A DNA stretch of 56,641 nucleotides, from assembly GCA_902651635.1 (NCBI GenBank), contig CACRSC010000110.1, positions 30,095 to 86,735 on the forward strand, in the 5' to 3' direction. The translations under genes and the position numbers were made by a program. Within the stretch, counting starts at the first letter, position 1, and every line of letters starts with the position of its first letter. The notes beneath the pieces are model-generated. The model worked only from the letters and a program-made list of their open reading frames with translations. It was not told the origin of the DNA and did not search any database. Source of the stretch: Mastigamoeba balamuthi. Lineage: Eukaryota > Evosea > Mastigamoebida > Mastigamoebidae. Shown piece after piece: positions 11,052 through 20,631 of this stretch.

Positions 11052-11670
11052 GTCCCTCTCTGTGTCGCTGGCGCTCTCAGCTGCCGACCGGATGCTCTTT
11101 TGCAATGCCCCGCAGATTCGCCGGCACTGCCATCCTCGGCAGTGGAAAACGGTGTCCATTTCCGCGGAACCATCTGCATCCCCTGACGCACGCCCCGCCG
11201 CAGACACTCCCGTCTGGCGTCGGGAGAACCCCTGGCGTTGCTCAGGGCTGCGCAACCCCCGAGAGTCGTCACCGCCAAAACGGTACCGCCGCCGCTTCTG
11301 CGGCATTTTCCCGAAGAGGTTGACCAATTCTACACTGACGGTGAGCCACCAACGGGGCTGCCGGTAGTATTTCTGGCATTCGGCGTATCGGACACACGAA
11401 CGCACACCGGCAGTGCTCCGCAGCACGCACGCGAGGGCTCCACCACGGCGACACGTCACGCACGCCACGCACACCGGGACCCACGAGCAGCAGAGGCGAG
11501 GGGGCCGGCTGGCCATAACCCCCCTCAAAAAACCCCCCACCGCCCGAAATGGCCTCGTACGGTTGGCAATGCACCGTCCCTGGGCCACAGAGCTAAGGGG
11601 AGGACACAAGAGTCCAGGAATCCGGAAATATCGTGGGTGTGCTTGCTGGGGCGAATGACAAGGGCTGCTT
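11052..11670. other. Intergenic: cyclase promoter region
   Basis: Separates the AP-5 sigma stop from the cyclase start, both on minus. The open frame upstream of 11051 reads through here but is Cys/Arg-rich with no recognisable domain, so it is treated as 5' flank. Confidence 0.45.
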
Positions 11671-12331
11671 CTACTTGAAGCCCTCGGAGGTCCTCAGAGC
11701 GGTCTCGATCTCTTTTCGCTCAGCGACCTGCGCGCGACGAGCGAGAGGGCAGTCGAATTGAAATCAGGAATTGAGAATGTAAATTGGGAATTGAAATTGC
11801 CCCGGTGCCATGCACGAACGGCGAGAAGAGCAGGTGGCCTGCGGGCATCAGGTGCTCCAGGATGATCAGGACGTCGTCGGGGCGCGAGGCCACGACGGCC
11901 CAGGGGGCTGCGCCCGACACGGCGCTCGCGCGGACGCTCAGGCACTCGACCACCGCCCTGCACACGGCGCCCAGCACGTTGAGCGCGAGCGCGGGAGCCT
12001 CGCCCTCGTCCAGCACCACCGACGCGGCGAACCCCAGCTGCGGCACGTGCCTCCACGCGACAGGGAACCCTCCGGGGGCTGGCGGGGAGGCCACAGGCGT
12101 CAACGCAGGCATTTCTCGGAATTGTGATGTCACGGGAATCTAGATTTCTGGCGCGCCTCGCGAAACGCCCTCGGAGGAGGCCGGGGCCGACGAGGCGGCG
12201 CTCGAGCCCGCCGAGGGTGACAGCGACACGGGGGAGAGCGCGTCGAGCTGCGCGGTGCCCGAGGCCGCGGCCGCAGCCTCGGCGGCGGCGACGCGGGCCG
12301 CGCCCTCGTCGCAGGCGGCGCGGAAGCGGAG
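11671..12331 (-). CDS. AP5S1: AP-5 complex subunit sigma-1 (partial, 5' in gap)
   Basis: Minus-strand exons match AP-5 sigma, the small longin-fold subunit of the late-endosomal AP-5 adaptor. The diagnostic stretch QLGFAASVVLDEGEAPALAL, then RPDDVLIILEHLMPAGHLLF, aligns with the human LSLGFALVLDAHENLLLAE and RADRIEGILTRFLPHGQLLF regions. The final exon (about 11728-11671) encodes VAERKEIETALRTSEGFK after an intron whose donor is the GT in TTC/GTGCAT. An upstream exon (LRFRAACDEGAARVAAAEA) runs into the assembly gap, so the N-terminus is missing. It is divergent from TRAPPC2. Confidence is high for the C-terminal half, lower for the upstream exon. Confidence 0.75.
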
Positions 12332-13258
12332 NNNNNNNNNNNNNNNNNNNNNNNNNNNNNNNNNNNNNNNNNNNNNNNNNNNNNNNNNNNNNNNNNNNNN
12401 NNNNNNNNNNNNNNNNNNNNNNNNNNNNNNNNNNNNNNNNNNNNNNNNNNNNNNNNNNNNNNNNNNNNNNNNNNNNNNNNNNNNNNNNNNNNNNNNNNNN
12501 NNNNNNNNNNNNNNNNNNNNNNNNNNNNNNNNNNNNNNNNNNNNNNNNNNNNNNNNNNNNNNNNNNNNNNNNNNNNNNNNNNNNNNNNNNNNNNNNNNNN
12601 NNNNNNNNNNNNNNNNNNNNNNNNNNNNNNNNNNNNNNNNNNNNNNNNNNNNNNNNNNNNNNNNNNNNNNNNNNNNNNNNNNNNNNNNNNNNNNNNNNNN
12701 NNNNNNNNNNNNNNNNNNNNNNNNNNNNNNNNNNNNNNNNNNNNNNNNNNNNNNNNNNNNNNNNNNNNNNNNNNNNNNNNNNNNNNNNNNNNNNNNNNNN
12801 NNNNNNNNNNNNNNNNNNNNNNNNNNNNNNNNNNNNNNNNNNNNNNNNNNNNNNNNNNNNNNNNNNNNNNNNNNNNNNNNNNNNNNNNNNNNNNNNNNNN
12901 NNNNNNNNNNNNNNNNNNNNNNNNNNNNNNNNNNNNNNNNNNNNNNNNNNNNNNNNNNNNNNNNNNNNNNNNNNNNNNNNNNNNNNNNNNNNNNNNNNNN
13001 NNNNNNNNNNNNNNNNNNNNNNNNNNNNNNNNNNNNNNNNNNNNNNNNNNNNNNNNNNNNNNNNNNNNNNNNNNNNNNNNNNNNNNNNNNNNNNNNNNNN
13101 NNNNNNNNNNNNNNNNNNNNNNNNNNNNNNNNNNNNNNNNNNNNNNNNNNNNNNNNNNNNNNNNNNNNNNNNNNNNNNNNNNNNNNNNNNNNNNNNNNNN
13201 NNNNNNNNNNNNNNNNNNNNNNNNNNNNNNNNNNNNNNNNNNNNNNNNNNNNNNNNNN
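12332..13258. other. Assembly gap (N)
   Basis: All bases are N. The gap lies between the divergent AP5S1 and TRAPPC2 genes and must contain both 5' ends and their shared promoter. The right edge continues as a (TC)n tract, probably the cause of assembly failure. Confidence 0.99.
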
Positions 13259-13299
<41 letters not shown>

Positions 13300-13405
13300 G
13301 TTACTTCGTTCTTCTCGTCTCTCTCGTCTCTGTCTCTGTCTCTCTCTCTCTCTCTGTCTGTCTCTCTCTCTGTCTGTCTCTCTCTCTCTCTCTCTCTCGC
13401 TTTGA
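13259..13405 (+). repeat. (TC)n microsatellite in TRAPPC2 intron
   Basis: Nearly pure CT dinucleotide run with TCG/TCTG interruptions, starting at the gap edge and ending just before the acceptor at 13418. On the TRAPPC2 sense strand it is pyrimidine-rich, as in other introns here. Confidence 0.9.
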
Positions 13406-13418
13406 CCGCCCGCCCCAG

Positions 13419-13795
13419 GTACCTCAAGACGGTGGACCACATGGGCAAGTACTCGATACTGGCGTGGGTCACCGCAGGCACGCCAGCAGTGCACCCGGCG
13501 CGCGTGGCCTGACGCCCAGAGACCTTCCTCCTCCTCGCAGGGAACGTGAAGTTCCTGCTCTCGTCGGAGAAGCCAGACACCGAGGCCACGCGCAACTTCT
13601 TCACCGACGCGTACGAGGCCTACCTCAAGGTGCGCCCCCTCACCCCTCCCCTGGCAGGGCCCCCGCGCTGGCTGCTGACGCCCCCTGGCCCTCGCGCAGG
13701 TGCTGCTGTGCCCGTTCTACCAGCCCGGCACGCCCATCACGTCGTCAGCCTTTGACGCCCGCATCAAGAAGATGTCGCAGAAGTACTTCTCGTGA
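13419..13795 (+). CDS. TRAPPC2: TRAPP complex subunit 2 (sedlin), C-terminal exons
   Basis: Core subunit of the TRAPP tethering complex (ER-Golgi transport and Rab activation), longin/SNARE-like fold. Exons read YLKTVDHMGKYSILAWVTAG, then NVKFLLSSEKPDTEATRNFF, then a last exon with CPFYQPGTPITSSAFDARI. These match the human sedlin MYLKTVDKFN, VTAG, KNFFTDVYDLY and NPFYEPNSPIRSSAFD motifs. The intron 13478-13540 must be GC-AG to keep frame; the next intron (about 13629-13699) is GT-AG. The N-terminal half is in the gap. Stop TGA at 13793-13795. Converges on the deacylase gene, whose stop is 155 bp away. Confidence 0.88.
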
Positions 13796-13950
13796 CCCGC
13801 TGGGGAGCGCAACACGGCGCACTTGCTGCTGCTGCTGCTGGCGCTCTTGCACTGATTGCCGATTGCTGATTGCTGATTGCTGATTGCTGTGTGTTGTTTT
13901 TGGGTCCTCCTTGGGAGAGAGGAGTCAGGTGAACGGCCAGGACGAGGCCT

Positions 13951-14779
13951 TCACTGCGGTGCCGGGGACGTCGGCGCAGGGGACGTCGCGGGGGACTCGC
14001 CGTTCTTGCGCTCGCGCGAGTCGAGCTCGATGGTGACGGGCCCGTCGACGCTCGTGTCCACCTTCATGTACGCGCCAAACTGGCCCGCTTGGTGGTGGAA
14101 GGGCCGCCAGACAGCGTCAGGAGAGCACCCGAGGAGGAGGGGAGGGGATGGTGAAGAGGGGCGCACTCTTGACGGCGTCTGCGCGGTAGGCAGAGCGCAC
14201 CTGGGCGACGAAGGCGTCGAAGAAGGGCAGCGACTGGTCGCCGGGCATGGCCAGGTGGAAGTCGGGCTTGTTGCCCTTGCACGTGGCGTACAGCGTGAAC
14301 TGGCTCACTGGGCAAAGGCGTGGGGCCCAGGGGAGAAGACCCTCACCGCGGTCAGAGGGCGAAAAGAGAGAGAGAGCGAGGAGAAAAGAACAACTGAACG
14401 AGGCGTGTGCGTGGTGTGCTGGGAGGAGGGAGGGGGCGGCTGACCCAGGAGGATCTCGTAGTTCTTCTGGACGACGCTCTGGTCCCACTTCTTCCCGTTC
14501 TTGTCGTTGTCCCAGAGCCTCAGCCCCGTGATCTTCCTCAGGCTGCACCGATCCGTGAGTGAGCCAGCCGAGCGCCTCGTTGCGCTTCGTTGCGTTGCGT
14601 TTGTGTGTGTGCGTTGCTGGCGACTAGCGGAGGGGGAGGACGTGCATGAAGTCGGCGTCCTCGGGCGTGTCGTCACGGCAGATGCCGATGTAGCACACGA
14701 GGCCCGGCCCGATGCGGCCGACCTCCTGGCCCTCGACCGAGACGGCTCCGCTCAGCACTCTCTGGACCACTGCGCGCAT
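13951..14779 (-). CDS. DTD1: D-aminoacyl-tRNA deacylase
   Basis: Removes D-amino acids (and mischarged Gly) from tRNA in the cytosol. The start at 14779 gives MRAVVQRVLSGAVSVEGQEV, the canonical DTD N-terminus. Later exons carry the family signatures: SQFTLYAT (SQFTL), KGNKPDFHLAM and the Gly-cisPro motif region DGPVTIELDS. Four exons are inferred: 14779-14646; 14542 to about 14447; about 14310-14155; about 14082-13951. Intron 1 (14645-14543) works only with a GC donor, giving DADFI/LRKITGLRLW. The C-terminus adds a low-complexity Pro/Ser/Thr tail (SPATSPAPTSPAPQ). About 165 residues, near family size. Confidence 0.9.
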
Positions 14780-15348
14780 TGCCCGTCGAACTCAACGCAA
14801 ATCAACAACTGAACCCCGGCGGGGAGAATCAACAGGCAAAAATGGTATCGCTAAATATCCTCCGTATATCTCCCCTGCGTTGCGGGCCAGGGGGCTCACG
14901 GCCGTGGAGCTCATTCTCTGATTAGGCTACGCGCAGCCACTCGGTTGGGAATGCTGGTGTGTCGTGGTAGCGGAAACCCTGTCATCCTGTCATCGAGTGT
15001 ACCTCTCGGCCAGTTGCGAATCCCGAGTATTCCCCAGAGCATTCCGCCAATCCCGAGGCACGGGAATCTGCTATCTGGGGGCGGCACCCAGCAGAGCGCC
15101 GCCGCAGGCCCAGGCGAGGTGAGTCAGCTTCGACACGTGGCGTCCCAGCACGACAGGAAGATGGGGCCCGTTTGCCCTGATATTCCGTGCAATTTCCCCG
15201 GCCCCGCTGCCGATTCTGGGCCGGGGAAGAAAGGCGATAGGCGCGTGACTCACTCCGGAGCGGCGTGGTGCCGTGAGTCACTGCCCCCTCAGAATTACTA
15301 TCGCCCCCCTTCAGAGACACAGAGAGAGGCTGCCGGGTGCCCTTCCAC
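14780..15348. other. Divergent intergenic region
   Basis: Lies between two divergently transcribed genes (DTD1 minus and a small membrane protein plus), so it should contain both promoters. Short CGGGAATC-like words recur (about 15010-15070). No gene seen. Confidence 0.5.
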
Positions 15349-15798
15349 ATGGGGGAGATCAACGCGTCGACGGTGATCGCGCTGCTGGTGGCCTTCAGCC
15401 TCTGCACGTACATCTTTGTGCTCGCGGGCCAGGAGCCGCAGGTGCCCTCGGGCCAGGACCCGCGCTGCGCCCTCTCGCGCCTCCGCGCCGCCCTGCGCGG
15501 GCCCCACGCCAAGGCCCCCGCCGCCCACGACATCGCCGCAGCGCTCGGCAAGCCCCCGAGGCCCCCAGTGGTCCGCGCGCGCCCTCGCCTCCCTCCCTCC
15601 TCTCTCCCGCCCTCTGCGCTGCGCTCTAAATTTGTGTGCGAACCCAACGGAGCGAATCAATCGACCCAACTGACCGGGCTGCGGTCGCTGCAGGGCGCGG
15701 ACGGGGCGCGGGACGCCGAGAGAGAGCTGCGGAGGGAGCGGGCGGCGCAGGCAGAGCGCGCCAAGGCGCCCGCGGAGGCCGGGCAGCGCTGGATATGA
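15349..15798 (+). CDS. Small single-TM protein, unknown function
   Basis: The ATG at 15349 starts MGEINASTVIALLVAFSLCT, a short polar leader followed by one hydrophobic span. A basic, Ala/Arg-rich cytosolic tail follows and ends RAKAPAEAGQRWI. A likely intron (GT at about 15569, acceptor at about 15693, CTGCAG) removes a segment with weak coding character, leaving about 110 residues. The second exon is strongly helical/charged (RDAERELRRERAAQAERAKA), possibly a coiled coil. I do not recognise the family. A small integral membrane protein of the endomembrane system is a guess. Coding status rests on the TM, splice sites and composition. Confidence 0.5.
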   Translation: MGEINASTVIALLVAFSLCTYIFVLAGQEPQVPSGQDPRCALSRLRAALRGPHAKAPAAHDIAAALGKPPRPPVVRARPRLPPSSLPPSALRSKFVCEPNGANQSTQLTGLRSLQGADGARDAERELRRERAAQAERAKAPAEAGQRWI

Positions 15799-16812
15799 GG
15801 GACGACCGCGACCTGAAAATATCTGTTGGGAAAAAGCACCTGCACACCACACACCACGCGCCCTCCCCGCCTCCTGCGGGCTCAGAGCCCCCTCCCGCGT
15901 GCCGCTCCCGGACAACTCTGGGGCAGGACACGCTCGCGCAGAGGCGCGGGGCCCCCCCCTTGTACCCCTCACCCTTGACTCTTTTTTATTTATTTCTTTT
16001 TGCCAGTCACCGCACCCTTGTTTGGGCTCTCGAGTCAGTTTGAAATTGCTTCCTTCGTGGCAGAAAGAAAAAAGCAAGAAAGAAGGATACCAGAATCTTG
16101 GCGATGATGACAACCTTTGCAAAAGCGTGGGCTGTGCGTGCTGCCCCCGAGCAGACGCGGGTTGCCGAGGGGCACCGGAGAGGGGGTGACCATTGCCGTT
16201 TTTCCCAGGAATTTGCCCACATTGGGGAATACCCAGGAATGGTAGCGATTACTCGAGAGAAGGGGGAGGGCTGGCGTTGGCGTCAAACTCCAGTATACGG
16301 CGGCTTTGTTGACCATGCGGCGTGGCGGTGGTCGTCTCCGAAGTCCCGGGAGCGTTCTCCGCGGAGTAGGGAAAGTGCTCCCGGGATATCTTTGATTGCC
16401 ACGTTGGACGGAAATCCCGAATACTGAGTGAACATACGTTCGTTCTGTGTCCGCGGTGTATGGCGAGCCCACGGAACGGTTCCGGGCTCTCGGCACTGGG
16501 CACACGCCCCGGAGCCTCGGGACCGATTCGCGAACCGCGGCTGCGGGCCTCCCGCCAGCCCGGGGAGGCCCAGGGGCCGGGGCAATGGACGCGGATCGCT
16601 GTTCCGAGATATTTCTCAGGTGCCCGGCGATTCGCGTGTCCACCAACGTCAGCGCGCAGATCCTCGCCACGACACCTCGCGATCTTCTTTTTTCCCACTG
16701 ACGAGGTGTTTTGGCACAATCGTTAAACCAAGCTCGAGGCTCACACCCCCCGGCCCTCACCCCGCTCCACGCACCCATCCCCCCAATCCCCCCCACGCAA
16801 CCCCATCCGCCA
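15799..16812. other. Intergenic, no gene seen
   Basis: About 1 kb of mixed composition between two plus-strand genes. Contains A/T-richer patches (15975-16100) and many GGAAT/ATTCC-like words, but no supported exon, tRNA or repeat. The last 100 bp (C-rich) is the 5' flank of the branching-enzyme gene. Confidence 0.45.
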
Positions 16813-19800
16813 ATGGCAGAGGTCGAGAGCACGCGGGCGACGGCGGCCAACGAGAACAAGACGGAGCCCGAGAACAGGTGGCTCAAGGCGGGCGACGGCA
16901 CCGGCATCATCGCGTGGGACTCGTGGCTCGAGCCGCACGCCCAGACGCTGCGCGACCGCTACTCGCGCGTCCAGGAGCTCACGCGCTGGGCCGTCGAGCG
17001 CGAGGGCAGCCTGCTCAAGTTCGCCCGCTCCTACGCGCGCTGGGGCCTGCACCGCGCCGTCGACCCCGCGACCGGCCGCCGCGGCGTCTCGTACAGGGAG
17101 TGGGCTCCCGGGGGTGCGCTTCCGCTCCCTCTCTCTCTCTCTCCCCCCGCGCCCCCGCGTCCGCAGAGGGTGGGGGGGCCTGTGGCGCCCTGAGTTGTGC
17201 CTGGATTCGGTGGCGTGGCGGCCATTGTTTTATGGGGCCTCTGAGTTTATTGCCAATCTTCCTTTTTCTTTTCTTAACTTGTTCTCAACTCGCGAAATTA
17301 TTGGTTTTCCAACTTGTTTCCCGGGGCGTGCCGCCGGTGCGGCCGCGCCGCCGGGGCCAGGCTCCCGCACCCGGGTCCCCTCCCCCTCGTCCCGCCGCCC
17401 CGCCGCCCAGTTTGGGCCCCGCTGTTTTGCAAGTGCTGGCCAACGCGGGAACAAAATTATGGTATCTTAACGCAAACACACGCACACAGCGATCAACGCC
17501 AGCCTCATCGGCGAATTCAACGACTGGGACCGCTCGAGGGCGCGGTGCACGCGCGACGAGTACGGGCACTGGTCGGTGTTCCTGCCCGACGGCCCCCACG
17601 GCGAGCCCGCGATCCCGCACCAGTCGCTCTTCAAGGTGAGCTTTGAGCTGCGCCCGGGCCACTGGGAGGACCGCGTGCCCGCGTGGGCCACGCGCGTCGT
17701 CCAGGGCGACGTCAACGTCGACCCCGTCTTCGTCGGCCAGTGGTGGTGCCCCGACAAGCCCTACGAGTGGAAGCACCCGGTCCCCAAGCGCCCGAGGGCC
17801 CTCAAGGTGCGCAGCAGAGCGCACCTTTTCTGGATTATCGCGTCACTGATTATTCCGACCATGCTGGAAAATACCGGTTTTACCGTGAAATTCCGGGGAT
17901 ACTCACGAAATTTCCTGGAACGCGCGGGGGCAATATCTAGATCTACGAGTGCCACGTGGGGATGGCGACGGAGAAGTACGGCGTGGGCACGTACAGCGAG
18001 TTCATGCGCGACGTGGTGCCGTACATCGCGGCGGGCGGGTACAACGCGGTGCAGATCATGGCGGTGATGGAGCACGCCTACTACGCGAGCTTCGGGTACC
18101 AGATCACGAGCTTCTTTGCGGCGTCGAGCAGGTTCGGCACGCCCGACGAGCTCAAGGCGCTCATCGACGAGTGCCACGGCCGCGGCATCACCGTGCTGCT
18201 CGACGTGGTGCACAGCCACGCGTCGAACAACGTCTACGACGGCCTCAACGGCTTCGACGGCACCGACCACCACTACTTCCACGCACCTCCCAAGGCATGT
18301 TCACTCCCCCCCGCTCCGCGAAATTGCCTGCGTTGCGTCATGCGTGATGGAAAATCCAATGGAGATTCTCGGTTTGCCTGCGATGAGTCAGGCGATTCCT
18401 GGGAATATGCGGCTGACGACGGGCTCCAGGGGCGGCACGAGCTGTGGGACAGCCGGCTGTTCAACTACGGCAACTGGGAGACGCTGCGGTTCCTGCTGAG
18501 CAACGTGGCGTGGTACATGGACGAGTACCGCTTCGACGGCTTCCGCTTTGACGGCGTGACCTCGATGCTCTACGTGCACCACGGCATGGGCGACAACAAC
18601 TTTGACTACCCGCACTTCTACGGCGCGGCCGTCGACAGCGACGCCCTGGCCTACCTGACGCTGGCCAACACCGTCATCCACGAGATCAACCGCGAGGCCG
18701 TGTCCATCGCCGAGGACGTGAGCGGGTTCCCGGGGCTGTGCAGGCCCGTGCCCGAGGGCGGCGTGGGGTTTGACTACAGGCTGGCGATGGCCTGCCCCGA
18801 CCTCTGGGTCAACATCATGAAGAAGGTCCACCGCGACGAGGACTGGGACATGGACCAGATCTCCAACACCCTCGCCAACCGCCGCTGGATGGAGCCCTGC
18901 ATCGCCTACGCCGAGTCCCACGACCAGGCCCTCGTCGGCGACAAGGTTGGGCCCCCCCCCCCCCCCAACCTGCCTCATTCTTCCTATTTCTCGGAATTCT
19001 CTTTCTATATTTCTCTTTTTGGGATTCTCTTTCTTTCGAGATACCTATTTCTGGAAGTTGTATCTGGATCTCCTGATTTCCTGATCTGGATTTTCCTGAT
19101 GTATCTTTATGGATTTCCACCGCCCTGTCCCTGTTCCCTGTCGTCACTGGTCCTCTCTGTCTCTCTCTCTGGTCTTTGGCTGGGACTGACAAGGGCTCGT
19201 CTCCCAGACGATCGCGTTCTGGCTGATGGACAAGGAGATGTACGACTGGATGTCCAAGGCGCTGCCGCTGACGCCGATCATCGAGCGGGGCATGGCGCTG
19301 CACAAGATGATCCGGCTGCTGACGTGCGGCCTCGGCGGCGAGGGCTACCTGACGTTTATGGGCAACGAGTTTGGCCACCCCGAGTGGATCGACTTCCCGC
19401 GCCCGGGCAACAACGCGAGCTACCACTACGCGCGGCGGCAGTGGTCGCTGGTCAAGGACCACAACCTGCGCTACCACCAGATGGGCGACTTTGACGCGGC
19501 GATGCTGCACCTCGAGGAGCAGGTCCACTGGCTCAGCGCGGGCAACGCCTACGTCTCGCTGCGCCACGGCCTCGACAAGGTCATCGTCTTTGAGCGCGCG
19601 GGCGCCGTCTTTGTCTTCAACTTCCACCCGACGCTGAGCCTGCCGAGCTACCGCGTGCCCTGCTCGACGCCCGGCAGGTACCGCCTGGCCCTCTGCTCGG
19701 ACGACCTCGCGTTCGGCGGCCAGGGCCGCGTCGACACGAGCGTCCCGGCCCAGACGGAGAGGTACCAGGTCTACGGCTGCTTCGACTACTCGCTCATGAT

Positions 19801-19849
19801 CTACGCGCCCTCGCGCACGGCCCTCGTCTTTGTCCGCGAGACGCAGTAG
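16813..19849 (+). CDS. GBE1: 1,4-alpha-glucan (glycogen) branching enzyme
   Basis: Transfers alpha-1,4 glucan segments to alpha-1,6 positions in glycogen synthesis; cytosolic. The start [20 protein letters not shown] is at 16813. Five exons: 16813 to about 17114 (N-terminal and start of CBM48), about 17490-17807 (CBM48, IGEFNDWDR), 17940-18294 (GH13 barrel, [17 protein letters not shown]), 18430-18944 (nucleophile in [13 protein letters not shown], acid/base in [15 protein letters not shown]), and about 19209-19849 ([12 protein letters not shown]-terminal beta domain). About 709 residues, normal for eukaryotic GBE. Intron 3 (18295-18429) is GC-AG and 135 nt, so it stays open if retained, but homologues join YFH-x3-K directly to [13 protein letters not shown]. 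All catalytic residues look intact. Confidence 0.96.
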
Positions 19850-20631
19850 GGAGGGACGAGCGACGACGGCCTGGAGGGCCTCAGCCCCTCCAACGCTGCC
19901 TGAGAGCGGGGTGGAGGTGGTGGTGGTGGTGGGGGAGGTCTGCCTGCGAGCGCGGGGCTCGAGGCCCTGTGCTCCTGTGCATTGCCTCTGCCACCCCACC
20001 CCACCCCCCCGTCTCTCTTGCTCACACTCACCCCCCTCGGCTCTCTCCACTCTCACTTTCCCACCCCCCTCTCTCCGTTTCCTTCGCCCCTCTCAATGCA
20101 ACGCCTGGCACCCGTGTTGGGTGGGGCCTCCGATTCCGTCCAAAAATACATGGCACGGTCGATTTGTCTCGCAAGGGAAGCGGCTGCCGATGGGTTTGCA
20201 CGACTTGAAAGGCGGAGGAGACTGAGGGGATGAGACTGTCATCTGAGCACTTGCTGGATGCTCTGGTTCCCCCTCACCTTCGCTACCTCGCACAAACACC
20301 AAGGCGCTATCGGATGTCGCAATGAAAATGCGAGCGAAGCTTCATTTATCAATGCGAGACGTAAGACATACGTTCAGGAGGGGTAAAAAACCACGTCTTC
20401 CACCAAAGACCCCCGTAGGGAAAAGTGAGATGGCCTGTGGTCCTCGTGGCAGCGCATCGATGTGTGGCACATCGCCACACAATCTTGGTTTGCACAGCAG
20501 CAGCAGCAGAGTGAATGCAGCAAATCCCAAGGCTGCAGGCCGCTAAGACACGTGAGCGGGAAATGGAGGTGGTGGGCTCTCAGCGAGGAAACAGGAGGGT
20601 CTTGCCGGGGGTGAACGCAGGGTAGACGGTG
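19850..20631. other. Convergent 3' region, no gene seen
   Basis: Lies between the 3' ends of GBE1 (+) and the kinase (-). C-rich and pyrimidine-rich at 19980-20100. Short open frames at 20340-20545 lack any recognisable domain. Confidence 0.45.

Noticed and set aside
11694-13883. Long frames running across the N gap
   Set aside because: Artificially open because Ns have no stops.
13860-13890. GATTGCT tandem repeat as a possible CRISPR-like array
   Set aside because: Short 8-9 nt simple repeat without spacers in the 3' region of TRAPPC2; eukaryotic context.
18295-18429. In-frame insertion of 45 residues in the branching enzyme
   Set aside because: Sits exactly between conserved YFH-x3-K and [10 protein letters not shown], has intron-like composition and a CAG acceptor; better explained as a GC-AG intron.
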